Positions 41,970-50,726 of a stretch of 54,935 bases of DNA are shown piece after piece. Below the pieces are notes generated by a model, which saw nothing but the letters and a program-made list of their open reading frames with translations, was not told the DNA's origin and made no database searches. The DNA comes from Ignavibacteria bacterium. Its GTDB lineage: Bacteria; Bacteroidota; Ignavibacteria; UBA10030. The DNA is taken from assembly GCA_016873805.1 (NCBI GenBank), contig VGVZ01000023.1, forward strand, positions 1 through 54,935. The letters run 5' to 3'. Position 1 is the first letter of the stretch, and each line of letters begins with the position of its first letter. The translations under genes and the position numbers were made by a program.

Positions 41970-44309
41970 ATGACCAAGCACATCCCACATGAAAGCGCAG
42001 AGCTTCACGTATCGGGTGAGGCGCTGTATGTCGACGACATATCGGCGAGTCCGGATCTCCTCGTCGGACGCGTCGTCTACAGCCCCCACGCGCGCGCCCG
42101 GATCATTTCGTTCGATCTGACGGAAGCCAAGCAGGTCCCGGGTGTTGCGGCGATCCTCTCTGCACGCGATATCCCCGGACACAATCAGATGGGTCCGGTC
42201 GTCAAGGATGAACCGTGTCTGGCCTCCGAGGAGGTGACGTTCGTCGGACAGGCGATCTTTCTGATTGCCGCGGAGACCGACGCGCAATGTCGCGCGGCGG
42301 AAAAGAAAATCAAAATCAGTTTCGAACCGCTGGAACCGATTCTGACACTCGATGATGCAATGGCCAGGAATAACCTTCTGGGTCCGCCTCGCACAATGAG
42401 CAGAGGGGATGCGGATTCCGCACTTCAAAAGTCAGTGCATGTCATTGAGGGTGAACTGCGCACCGGCGCGGCGGAACACTGGTATCTCGAAACGCAGAGC
42501 TCCCTCAGCATCCCCGGTGAGGGAGAGGAGATGATGCTCTACAGCTCTTCTCAGAATCCCTCCGAGACCCAAGCCCTCGTGGCCGAAGTGCTGGGGGTGC
42601 AGAAGAAAGACGTCGTCGTCGAAGTCCGAAGGATGGGGGGCGGCTTCGGTGGAAAAGAAACGCAGGGAAACCATGTGGCCTGCTGGAGCGCGTTGCTCGC
42701 CCATGCGACGCGACGGCCGGTGAAGATCCGGCTCTTCCGTGACGATGATATGATCATGACCGGGAAGCGGCACAGGTTTCTGGTTCGATACAAGGTCGGT
42801 TTTGATGACAATGGAAAGCTCGAGGCGTTGAAAGTCGAACTGAACAGCGACGCAGGCGCCGCGACCGATCTGTCGTTTGCGATCATGGAACGTGCGATGC
42901 TCCATTGCGACAACGCGTACGTTGTTCCCCATATGCATGTCGTTGCACGCGTCTGGAAAACCAATCTTCCTTCGAACACGGCGTTTCGCGGGTTTGGCGG
43001 TCCTCAGGCAATCGCGACAATGGAACACATTATTGATCGGATCGCCCGCACGCTCCACAGAGATCCCGCCGAAATCAGACAGAAGAACTTCTACGGTCTC
43101 ACGAACAACAACGTCACCCACTACGGACAGCGTGTGGAAGAAAACCGGCTTCACACGATGTTCGAACAGCTTGTGAAATCGTCGGACTATGCAGAGCGGC
43201 GTCGGGCAATCAGAGCGTTCAACGCTTCAAATGAATTTTTCAAGAAAGGGATTGCGCTCACGCCGGTGAAATTCGGGATCTCGTTCACGACGACATTTCT
43301 GAATCAGGCCGGTGCACTGGTCAATATTTACAACGACGGAACGGTTTTGGTCAATCACGGCGGAACGGAAATGGGACAGGGTCTCCACACGAAAATCCGT
43401 CAGATTGCCGCGAGGGAACTTGGCGTGAGTCTCGATCGCATCCGTGTCAACGCGACGAACACATCGAAAGTCCCGAACACTTCTCCAACTGCCGCATCGA
43501 CCGGCACAGATGTCAATGGGATGGCGGTCCGCAATGCGATCGGGACATTGAAAGAGAGGATCGCAGAATCGATTTCCTCAATGTTCAATGAGGAGAAAAA
43601 GTCTCCGACGACGAATGCGGTTGATATCCGGTTTGAGCGGGACGAAATATTTGATTCAAAACACCCCGCTCGTCGTCTTGCATTCGCCGATGCGATGAGA
43701 ATGATGGTGATGCGTCAGGTCAGTCTGAGCGCGACCGGCTACTATCGTACTCCCGGCATTGGTTGGGACAAGATCAAAGGTCACGGAACGCCGTTTCGGT
43801 ACTTTGCGTTCGGCATGGCTGTCTCGGAGGTGCTGGTGGATGTTCTGACCGGTGCTGTTACTCTCCTGCGAACCGATATCCTGCACGACGCCGGCGATTC
43901 GGTGAATCCCGCGATCGACATCGGTCAGATTGAGGGGGGATATATCCAGGGTGTGGGATGGTGCACGACGGAGGAGATCAAGTGGGATGCCGCCGGTAAT
44001 CTCATGACGCATTCGCCCGATACGTACAAGATTCCGACATCGAAAGATATTCCTCTCGATTTTCGTGTTTCGCTGTTGAAGAACGCCACGAATCCGAATG
44101 CCATTCATGGGAGCAAGACCGTTGCCGAGCCGCCGCTGATGCTGGGGATTTCAACGTGGCTGGCAATCAAAGATGCGATCTCCGCCGTCACCGATCACAA
44201 CGTTGAGCCGGAATTCTCTCTTCCTGCTACGAACGAGGTCGTCCTGCTCTCGATCGAAAAACTCAAATGCCACACCGCAACGAAAGCCTCTCCACACACG
44301 ATCGCATGA
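41970..44309 (+). CDS. xdhB: Xanthine dehydrogenase molybdopterin-binding subunit
   Basis: 779 residues of the molybdenum hydroxylase large subunit. Marks: HVSGEALYVDDI at the start, YSPHARARIISFD, the molybdopterin loop RRMGGGFGGKETQG, FRDDDMIMTGKRHRF (purine-binding arginine region as in true xanthine dehydrogenases), TAFRGFGGPQA, GGTEMGQGLHTK, and the catalytic-glutamate motif SKTVAEPPLMLG. With XdhA it hydroxylates hypoxanthine/xanthine to urate. The stop overlaps the next gene's ATG (ATGA). Assignment as xanthine dehydrogenase rests on the XDH-like substrate segments and the neighbouring genes. Confidence 0.92.
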   Translation: MTKHIPHESAELHVSGEALYVDDISASPDLLVGRVVYSPHARARIISFDLTEAKQVPGVAAILSARDIPGHNQMGPVVKDEPCLASEEVTFVGQAIFLIAAETDAQCRAAEKKIKISFEPLEPILTLDDAMARNNLLGPPRTMSRGDADSALQKSVHVIEGELRTGAAEHWYLETQSSLSIPGEGEEMMLYSSSQNPSETQALVAEVLGVQKKDVVVEVRRMGGGFGGKETQGNHVACWSALLAHATRRPVKIRLFRDDDMIMTGKRHRFLVRYKVGFDDNGKLEALKVELNSDAGAATDLSFAIMERAMLHCDNAYVVPHMHVVARVWKTNLPSNTAFRGFGGPQAIATMEHIIDRIARTLHRDPAEIRQKNFYGLTNNNVTHYGQRVEENRLHTMFEQLVKSSDYAERRRAIRAFNASNEFFKKGIALTPVKFGISFTTTFLNQAGALVNIYNDGTVLVNHGGTEMGQGLHTKIRQIAARELGVSLDRIRVNATNTSKVPNTSPTAASTGTDVNGMAVRNAIGTLKERIAESISSMFNEEKKSPTTNAVDIRFERDEIFDSKHPARRLAFADAMRMMVMRQVSLSATGYYRTPGIGWDKIKGHGTPFRYFAFGMAVSEVLVDVLTGAVTLLRTDILHDAGDSVNPAIDIGQIEGGYIQGVGWCTTEEIKWDAAGNLMTHSPDTYKIPTSKDIPLDFRVSLLKNATNPNAIHGSKTVAEPPLMLGISTWLAIKDAISAVTDHNVEPEFSLPATNEVVLLSIEKLKCHTATKASPHTIA

Positions 44310-45559
44310 ATCCTCCTTCCCATTCTTTTGTGACAGGGCTTCGCTGTCTCGTCTGCAATGCGCAGTATCGATATGGAAATCAGCTCACCTGTCCGGCGTG
44401 TGGGATTGATGGGATCCTCGACGTGCAGTACGACTACGACGCGATTACTTCGATCATGACGCGCGACGCGCTTGCCCGCCGGAAATTCGATCAATGGCGG
44501 TACCGGGAACTCATTCCGATTTTGCCCTCTGCCGAGTTGCCTCATCTGCAGATCGGCTGGACTCCGATATACGATGTTCCGCGGCTTGCGTCGGAGATTG
44601 GAATTGCACAGCTTAGCTTGAAAGACGACGGCCGGAATCCAACAAGCTCGTTCAAGGATCGCGCAAGCGCGGTTGGGGTCCTCAAAGCAAAGGAATTCGG
44701 TTTTCACACGATTGCCTGTGCATCCACGGGAAACGCGGCGTCGTCTCTGGCTGGACTTTCGGCCGCCGTGGGATTGCGGAGCGTCATCTTCGTGCCGCAA
44801 CGAGCCCCTGAACCGAAAGTTACTCAGCTTCTGATCTTTGGAGCGACGGTCGTTCGCGTCAGAGGGACGTACGAAGAGGCCTTTGATCTCTGTCGCGTAT
44901 CGTGCAACACGTATGGCTGGTACGACCGAAACAGCGGGACGAATCCCTATCTCGTGGAAGGAAAGAAGAGCGCGGGCCTGGAAATCGCGGAACAATGTGC
45001 TTCCGATCTCCCCGACTGGGTGGTTGTGCCGGTAGGAGATGGATGCACAATCGGCGGGATCGGAAAGGGATTGCAGGAGATGAAGAAGATTGGATTCATC
45101 AAGAGGGTTCCTCGTCTTCTCGGTGTGCAGGCGCAAGGGGCTCGGCCGATTCTGGATTCCTTCCGCAGCGGAGGTCATCTGGTCCCATCAGTTCCAGATA
45201 CGCTGGCGGATAGTATTGCCGTCGGTACTCCGCGCAACTGGCGGCGCGCGATCGAGCAGGTAAAAGCATCGGACGGCACAATGATCTCCGTCTCTGATGA
45301 AGAGATTCTCGAGGCGATGCGCGTGACCGCGCGACTCGGAGGAGTCTTTGGTGAACCGGCCGGTGTCACAGGAGTCGCGGGATTGAAGAGAGCCGTGAAC
45401 GAAGGAATGATCAAGAGAAATGAATCGGCTCTGGTTATCATTACGGGGAACGGTCTCAAGGATATCGACTCCGCGCGGCGTGCGGCCGGAAACGCAATTG
45501 ATATTGAACCAAAATCTGATCTTCTTGAAAAATCGTTGAGAGAACTCTCCATCATTTGA
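44306..45559 (+). CDS. Threonine synthase-like PLP-dependent (fold type II) lyase
   Basis: 417 residues from ATG 44306, overlapping the xdhB stop. An N-terminal four-cysteine knuckle (CLVCNAQYRYG, CPACG) leads into the fold-type-II core: the PLP lysine in NPTSSFKDRAS, CASTGNAASSLAG, VPVGDGCTIGGIGKG and VIITGNGLKD. The family makes threonine from phosphohomoserine, but no threonine-pathway gene is near. In the E. coli cluster the matching place is held by YgeX, a diaminopropionate ammonia-lyase of the same fold, so a role in deaminating a purine-derived amino acid is possible (inference). Its end runs almost directly into the ssnA-like gene. Confidence 0.8.
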   Translation: MNPPSHSFVTGLRCLVCNAQYRYGNQLTCPACGIDGILDVQYDYDAITSIMTRDALARRKFDQWRYRELIPILPSAELPHLQIGWTPIYDVPRLASEIGIAQLSLKDDGRNPTSSFKDRASAVGVLKAKEFGFHTIACASTGNAASSLAGLSAAVGLRSVIFVPQRAPEPKVTQLLIFGATVVRVRGTYEEAFDLCRVSCNTYGWYDRNSGTNPYLVEGKKSAGLEIAEQCASDLPDWVVVPVGDGCTIGGIGKGLQEMKKIGFIKRVPRLLGVQAQGARPILDSFRSGGHLVPSVPDTLADSIAVGTPRNWRRAIEQVKASDGTMISVSDEEILEAMRVTARLGGVFGEPAGVTGVAGLKRAVNEGMIKRNESALVIITGNGLKDIDSARRAAGNAIDIEPKSDLLEKSLRELSII

Positions 45560-45570
45560 ATCAGAACTCT

Positions 45571-46872
45571 ATGGGCTTTATCCTTAAGAACGCGAGTGTG
45601 ATTCAACTCGAACCGCCGGCGATCGAAGCGTGCGACCTCCACGTTGATGCCGGCGAAATCATCGATCGGTCAAAGAAAATCAAACGAAGATCCGACGATG
45701 AGATCATCGATCTGAACGGCGCCTTTGTGATGCCCGGCTTCGTCTGTTCTCATACGCACCTCTATTCCGTCCTGGCGCGCGGCATGCCTGCGCCGAAGTC
45801 GACGCCGAAAAACTTCGTCGAAATCCTTCAGAACATCTGGTGGAAGCTTGACGAGGCGCTCGACGAAGAATCGATCTACTACAGCGCTCTCGTCGGGGCG
45901 ATGGATGCGGTGAAATTCGGAACGACGACACTCATCGACCATCACGCCTCCCCGAATGCCATTCGCGGTTCGCTGGACCTGATCAAGGAGGGAATGAGTC
46001 AGGTCGGTCTGCGAGGAATCCTTTGCTACGAAACGACAGACCGCGGCGGGATGAAGCGACGCGATCTTGGCATCGAGGAAAACGAACGATTCGTCACGGA
46101 GAATACGAGCAATCACCACTTCCGCGGGACCATTGGTGCCCATGCATCGTTCACGCTGAGCGATGATTCTCTCGACCGGCTGAGCGAGCTGGCGGAATTG
46201 TACGACAGCGGTGTTCACATCCATCTGGCGGAAGACAAGGCAGACGTTCTCCACGCGCGGGCCAAGCACAAAATGGAGATCGTCGATCGATTGGCAAAGC
46301 ATGGTATCCTGAGAAAGAAATCGATCTTCGCTCACGGCGTCCATTGTTCAAAGAAAGAACTGAACAACGTGGATGCATCGGGGGGATGGATGGTGCATAA
46401 CCCGCGGTCGAACATGAATAACGCCGTGGGATACGCTCCCCTCAACTGGTTCGGCTCTCACGCGGCTCTGGGTACAGACGGATTTCCGGCCGATATGTTC
46501 GAAGAAATGAAGTGCGGTTATTTCCGGAATGCCGAATCGGATTCGCGAACCGAATTCACCCGCCTGCCGATGATGCTCCACAATGGTCAACGACTTGTAT
46601 CGGAATTTTTCGGTCGACCATTCGGGGCTTTGAAGAAAGGGAGTCCCGCCGATCTTGTCGTTCTCGATTACAGTCCGCCGACTCCGTTGACGTCAAAAAA
46701 CATCTTCGGTCATTTCATCTTTGGAATGAACTCGACGATGGTGAGTCACGTCATGGTTGATGGGAAATGGATTGTCTGGAACAAGCAGTTAGTAGGGATT
46801 GATGAAGAGGCGGTGCTGCAGAAAGCGCGCAAGGTGGCAACCAAGCTCTGGAAGCGTTTGAATGGGAAGTAA
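45571..46872 (+). CDS. ssnA: SsnA-type amidohydrolase
   Basis: 433 residues from ATG 45571; TTG 45556, overlapping the previous stop, is an alternative. It is an amidohydrolase-superfamily protein: FVMPGFVCSHTHLYSVLARG with the HTH metal site, GTTTLIDHHASPNAI, GAHASFTLSDD, VHIHLAEDKAD, FAHGVHCSKKE and GTDGFPADMFEEMK with the metal aspartate. The spacing and the YSVLARGMPAP and NIWWKLDEAL segments are those I associate with SsnA, a putative aminohydrolase always found near molybdenum hydroxylases in purine clusters. Its substrate is likely a urate- or xanthine-derived heterocycle. It overlaps the next gene by 11 bases. Confidence 0.85.
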   Translation: MGFILKNASVIQLEPPAIEACDLHVDAGEIIDRSKKIKRRSDDEIIDLNGAFVMPGFVCSHTHLYSVLARGMPAPKSTPKNFVEILQNIWWKLDEALDEESIYYSALVGAMDAVKFGTTTLIDHHASPNAIRGSLDLIKEGMSQVGLRGILCYETTDRGGMKRRDLGIEENERFVTENTSNHHFRGTIGAHASFTLSDDSLDRLSELAELYDSGVHIHLAEDKADVLHARAKHKMEIVDRLAKHGILRKKSIFAHGVHCSKKELNNVDASGGWMVHNPRSNMNNAVGYAPLNWFGSHAALGTDGFPADMFEEMKCGYFRNAESDSRTEFTRLPMMLHNGQRLVSEFFGRPFGALKKGSPADLVVLDYSPPTPLTSKNIFGHFIFGMNSTMVSHVMVDGKWIVWNKQLVGIDEEAVLQKARKVATKLWKRLNGK

Positions 46873-49183
46873 ACACAAAATCATTGGAAAGCCCGAACGG
46901 CGCGTTGATGCGTGGGGCAAAGTGACCGGCCGAGCGAAGTTTGCCGAAGATTACAGCGTCGCGCATCAGCTCTGGGGAAAAGTGCTCCGCTCAAAACATC
47001 CTCACGCGAAGATCTTGCGCATCGATACGACGAAAGCGGAAACACTCCCTGGAGTCGAGGCGATTGTGACAGCGAGGGACATCCCGGGAAGCAAGGTCTT
47101 CGGGATCGTCGTCAAGAACCAGCAAATCCTCTGTGAAGATCGCGTACGATACCTCGGCGACGGCATTGCGCTTGTGGCGGCACGATCGAGGGAGATTTGT
47201 GAGGAAGCAGTTGCGCTGATCGAAATCGACTATGAACCGCTTCCGGTGATATCGGATCCCGAGGAGGCATTGAAGCCCGGGGCCCTCCCGATCCATGGGG
47301 ACAAGAACGAATTTGTCCATCACAAAGTCTGCAAGGGAGACGTCGAAAAGGGTTTTGCTGAAGCGGATTTCATCATCGAATGCACGTTCAAAACGCAGTT
47401 CGTCGAGCATTCGTATATCGAACCTGAAGCAGTCCTTGCCGAGCCGGCTGAGCAGGGGGGAGTGGTGATCACCGGCTCAGTCCAGAATCTTTTTTCCAGC
47501 CGCCGGTCGGTGGCAGAGGCCCTCAACCTTCCTCTCAGTCGTGTCCAGATCATCCAGGCGACGCTCGGAGGATCGTTCGGCGGGAAAGACGAAGTGATGA
47601 CGTCGATGTGTTGCCGGGCAGCGATTCTCGCGACGAAGACAGGCAAGCCCGTCAAGATGGTGAATTCGCGTGAAGAGTCGATGCTCGAAAGCTACAAGCG
47701 CCATCCGTATGTGCTCTACTATAAGTGGGGCGCGAAACATGATGGAAGCATCACGGCGATGGAAGTCCGGTGTATTGCGGATGGAGGAGCATACGCTTCG
47801 ATGAGCCCCTTTGTGACGTGGCGATCGGTAGTGCAGGCAACGGGACCGTACTGCTGCGAGAATGTGAAGACGGATATCTACGCCGCATACACGAACAACA
47901 ACTACACCGGCGCGATGCGCGGCTTTGGCTCTCCGCAGGTGAATTTCGCGATCGAATCGATGATGGACGAGCTCGCGGCGAAGGTTGGGATGAATCCGCT
48001 CGAGATTCGGATGAAGAATGGATTCGAGAACGGCGCGGTCACGGCGACGGGTCAGAAACTCACCCATACGGTGAGTCTGAAGGAGGTACTGACAAAGGCC
48101 GCGCAGGAAATCGGGTTCGAGGCAAAATGGCAAAAATATCGTTCGCTGAAAAGCGGCGAAAAGAAACGCGGCGTTGGACTGGCTTGCAGCTACCGCGGCG
48201 TCTCGCTCGGCGCGGAGGGAACTGATGCCGCGGAGACGATCGTCTCGGTCCAAACCGACGGAAGTGTCATCGTTTCTTCCGGTGTGACCGACATGGGTCA
48301 GGGTGCGCAGACGCAGATGTCGCAGATCGCTGCCGAAGTTCTCGGGATTACGATGGATCGAATTCAATTCCTGAACACGAATACCAGTCGAGTCGCGGAC
48401 TCCGGACCGACTGTCGCTTCCCGGGGAACGATCATGGGGGGCACGGCAGCGAAGAATGCCGCGGAAAAAGTGAAAACGACGCTCCTCGAGGTTGGTGCGG
48501 CGATGATCGGCTGTGACGTCGGCTCGCTCGATCTTGCGGAGAACTACCTCATCAACGTAAAGACGAATGAACGACTCGCATCATTCTCCGAGCTCTGCGC
48601 CGAATGCTTCCGCAAAGGGAAACCGATGATGGGATTCGGATGGCATCATTCGCCTCCAACGTCCTGGGATGAGGAGCATGGTCAGGGGGATGCATACTTC
48701 ACCTTCGTGTACGGGGCCAATGCCACGGAAGTCGAGGTGGACACCGAAACGGGTAAGGTCAACGTGATCGATTTTGTGTCTGTTCATGATGTCGGAAAAG
48801 CGATCAACAGAGGAATGGTGATCGGTCAGATGTGCGGCGGCGTGGCGATGGGACTGGGCTACGGATTGCTGGAAGAGTTTGAGATTGAAGAAGGAGTACC
48901 GAAGCAGCTCAACTTCGACGAGTATCTCATCGCGACGGCGATGGATGTTCCCCGTATCAGGACGATCATCGTTGAGAATGAAGATCCGGCAGGACCGTTC
49001 GGTGCCAAATCAGTCGGAGAGCCGACGAATGAGTTGGCGGCTCCGGCGATCGTAAATGCGATTTTCAACGCCACGGGGAGGCGCTTGTACGAAATCCCCG
49101 CAAATCTGGAACGCGTCTTGCTGGGACACAAGCTCACACGCACCGGCAAGCGCGGGTCTGAGGTAAAAGCAAACCACGGATAA
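46862..49183 (+). CDS. Second molybdenum hydroxylase large subunit (XdhD / purine hydroxylase type)
   Basis: 773 residues. Marks: RVDAWGKVTGRAKFAEDY at the start, SKHPHAKILRID, VEHSYIEPEAV, molybdopterin loop ATLGGSFGGKDE, AMRGFGSPQVNF, GVTDMGQGAQTQM and the catalytic-glutamate motif GAKSVGEPTNELAAPAIVNA. The last motif is of the kind seen in XdhD and selenium-dependent molybdenum hydroxylases rather than in true XdhB. It is encoded apart from its FAD and iron-sulfur subunits, which follow. It may be the enzyme acting on another purine or on urate-derived intermediates. The stop (NHG, TAA) lies in an intergenic repeat. Confidence 0.88.
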   Translation: MGSKHKIIGKPERRVDAWGKVTGRAKFAEDYSVAHQLWGKVLRSKHPHAKILRIDTTKAETLPGVEAIVTARDIPGSKVFGIVVKNQQILCEDRVRYLGDGIALVAARSREICEEAVALIEIDYEPLPVISDPEEALKPGALPIHGDKNEFVHHKVCKGDVEKGFAEADFIIECTFKTQFVEHSYIEPEAVLAEPAEQGGVVITGSVQNLFSSRRSVAEALNLPLSRVQIIQATLGGSFGGKDEVMTSMCCRAAILATKTGKPVKMVNSREESMLESYKRHPYVLYYKWGAKHDGSITAMEVRCIADGGAYASMSPFVTWRSVVQATGPYCCENVKTDIYAAYTNNNYTGAMRGFGSPQVNFAIESMMDELAAKVGMNPLEIRMKNGFENGAVTATGQKLTHTVSLKEVLTKAAQEIGFEAKWQKYRSLKSGEKKRGVGLACSYRGVSLGAEGTDAAETIVSVQTDGSVIVSSGVTDMGQGAQTQMSQIAAEVLGITMDRIQFLNTNTSRVADSGPTVASRGTIMGGTAAKNAAEKVKTTLLEVGAAMIGCDVGSLDLAENYLINVKTNERLASFSELCAECFRKGKPMMGFGWHHSPPTSWDEEHGQGDAYFTFVYGANATEVEVDTETGKVNVIDFVSVHDVGKAINRGMVIGQMCGGVAMGLGYGLLEEFEIEEGVPKQLNFDEYLIATAMDVPRIRTIIVENEDPAGPFGAKSVGEPTNELAAPAIVNAIFNATGRRLYEIPANLERVLLGHKLTRTGKRGSEVKANHG

Positions 49184-49264
49184 ACGCGGAAAAAGACGGA
49201 TGGTCGCGAATTGAGGACCTCAATCCGTGTACATTCGCGTGGTTTCGGTGTTCATCCGCGGTAA
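49175..49264 (+). repeat. Intergenic repeat, copy B
   Basis: Starts AACCACGGATAAACGCGG and ends TTCATCCGCGGTAAA, with an internal stem (GAATTGAG-GAC-CTCAATCC). Same orientation as the other copies. It provides the last codons and TAA stop of the XdhD-like gene. Confidence 0.8.
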
Positions 49265-49271
49265 ATATTCT

Positions 49272-50132
49272 ATGAGACTTTTTGAATTCTACTCACCAAG
49301 GACATTTGACGAAGCGACTGCGCTGCTTTCGCAGTACGGCGCGGATGCCAAGATCATTGCCGGCGGAACCGACTTGCTCATTGAACTGCGCAAGCCCGGT
49401 GCGAAAACACCGAAGGCAATCATTGATATCTCGAAGATATCCGAGTTGACCGGAATTCGTGAAGAAGGAGATCTTGTGGTGTTGAATGCCCTCACCACGC
49501 ACTCGGACATTCTTCGTTCCCAAACTCTGCAGAAGCACGCGTCTCTCCTCTGCAGCGCGGCGTCGACGATCGGCTCACCTCAGATTCGTAATCGTGGAAC
49601 GGTCGGCGGCAATATCATGAATGCCGCGACGTGTGCCGACATGGTTCCTCCTCTCATTGCCCTGGATGCTCAGGTTACACTGAAGTCCAGGGGCGGTACA
49701 CGCACTTCGAGTCTGTCGGAGTTCTTCGTCAAGCCGTATGTGACATCAGCCCGACCTGATGAAATTCTGATCGACATCCGGTTTCCGAAACCTCCGGCCG
49801 CGGCGTCCAGTTCATTTGTGAAACTCGGACGGCGCAACGCGGTCTCGATCTCCCGATTGAGCGTTGCGGCCATCCTTCATGTCGAGAAGAACGCCCTGGT
49901 GAAGGAGGCGCGTATTGTACCCGGCTCGGCATTTCCAACATGGCAGAGAGTGATGGAAGCGGAAAGTATCCTCGTCGGTAAGAAACCGTCGCGTGAGTTG
50001 TTCGCGGAAGCGGGGAAGAAAGTCGCAGAAGTTATGATTTCCATCACCGGGAGACGCTGGTCGACAGAATACAAAGAGCCGGTGATTGCCGTACTTGTGC
50101 GCAGGGCGCTCGAAGCTTGCTGGGACAATTAA
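49272..50132 (+). CDS. Molybdenum hydroxylase FAD-binding subunit (YgfM/CoxM-like)
   Basis: 286 residues from ATG 49272 (the frame to 49227 lies within the repeat). FAD-domain marks: FEFYSPRTFDEATALLSQYG, AKIIAGGTDLLIELR, TIGSPQIRNRGTVGGNIMNA, then the CO dehydrogenase flavoprotein C-terminal domain (FVKLGRRNAVSISRLSVAA). It takes electrons from the iron-sulfur subunit and hands them to the external acceptor. It is the middle member of the L-M-S set 46862-50665. The gene begins seven bases after repeat copy B. Confidence 0.92.
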   Translation: MRLFEFYSPRTFDEATALLSQYGADAKIIAGGTDLLIELRKPGAKTPKAIIDISKISELTGIREEGDLVVLNALTTHSDILRSQTLQKHASLLCSAASTIGSPQIRNRGTVGGNIMNAATCADMVPPLIALDAQVTLKSRGGTRTSSLSEFFVKPYVTSARPDEILIDIRFPKPPAAASSSFVKLGRRNAVSISRLSVAAILHVEKNALVKEARIVPGSAFPTWQRVMEAESILVGKKPSRELFAEAGKKVAEVMISITGRRWSTEYKEPVIAVLVRRALEACWDN

Positions 50133-50178
50133 CCGCGGATGACCCTGAAAAAGACGGATTCACGCGGATTGAAGATCA
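50130..50178 (+). repeat. Intergenic repeat, copy C (truncated)
   Basis: Starts AACCGCGGATGACCCTG and keeps GAAAAAGACGGATT and CACGCGGATTGAAGATC, then diverges; the right half present in copies A, B and D is missing. Confidence 0.65.
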
Positions 50179-50197
50179 GACATCAAAGCATCTGAGA

Positions 50198-50665
50198 ATG
50201 AGAGAATCTGTTGGCATAATTGCGACCATAAACAAAAAGAAGTATGAGATCGAGGTCGCACCGAACACAACGCTCCTTGATGTGTTGCGCGATCAGCTTG
50301 GCCTCACAGGCACAAAACGCGGGTGTGAGATCGGGGAATGCGGCGCATGCACCGTGTTGATCGACGGCCAGGCTGTGAATTCCTGTCTGGTCCTCGCAGC
50401 TCAGATCGACGGCCATGAGATCGTCACGATCGAAGGACTCGCCGATGGCAATACGCTTCATCCCCTTCAAGAATCGTTCCTTGATCACGATGCGGTCCAT
50501 TGCGGGTTCTGTACGCCCGGGATGCTGATGAGTGCCAAAGCACTCGTTGATGGAGACATCGATCCCTCCGAGGAAGAGATCCGCATCGCGATCTCCGGAA
50601 ATCTCTGCCGATGCAGCGGCTATCAACAAATTGTCGACGCTGTCAAAGAGATTCCCAAGAAGTAG
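50198..50665 (+). CDS. Molybdenum hydroxylase [2Fe-2S] subunit (XdhC/CoxS-like)
   Basis: 155 residues from ATG 50198; the upstream in-frame part is repeat sequence. Both clusters are visible: GCEIGECGACTVLIDG with the cysteine in NSCLVL, and HCGFCTPGMLM with NLCRCSGYQQI. It links the molybdenum subunit to the FAD subunit. With 46862 and 49272 it makes a three-subunit hydroxylase distinct from the XdhAB pair upstream. Confidence 0.93.
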   Translation: MRESVGIIATINKKKYEIEVAPNTTLLDVLRDQLGLTGTKRGCEIGECGACTVLIDGQAVNSCLVLAAQIDGHEIVTIEGLADGNTLHPLQESFLDHDAVHCGFCTPGMLMSAKALVDGDIDPSEEEIRIAISGNLCRCSGYQQIVDAVKEIPKK

Positions 50666-50726
50666 TTTGTCCAGAATCTGAGATGCACGTCAGCCCTCAT
50701 TCCTTCACATTTCAAACAGTCATCGT

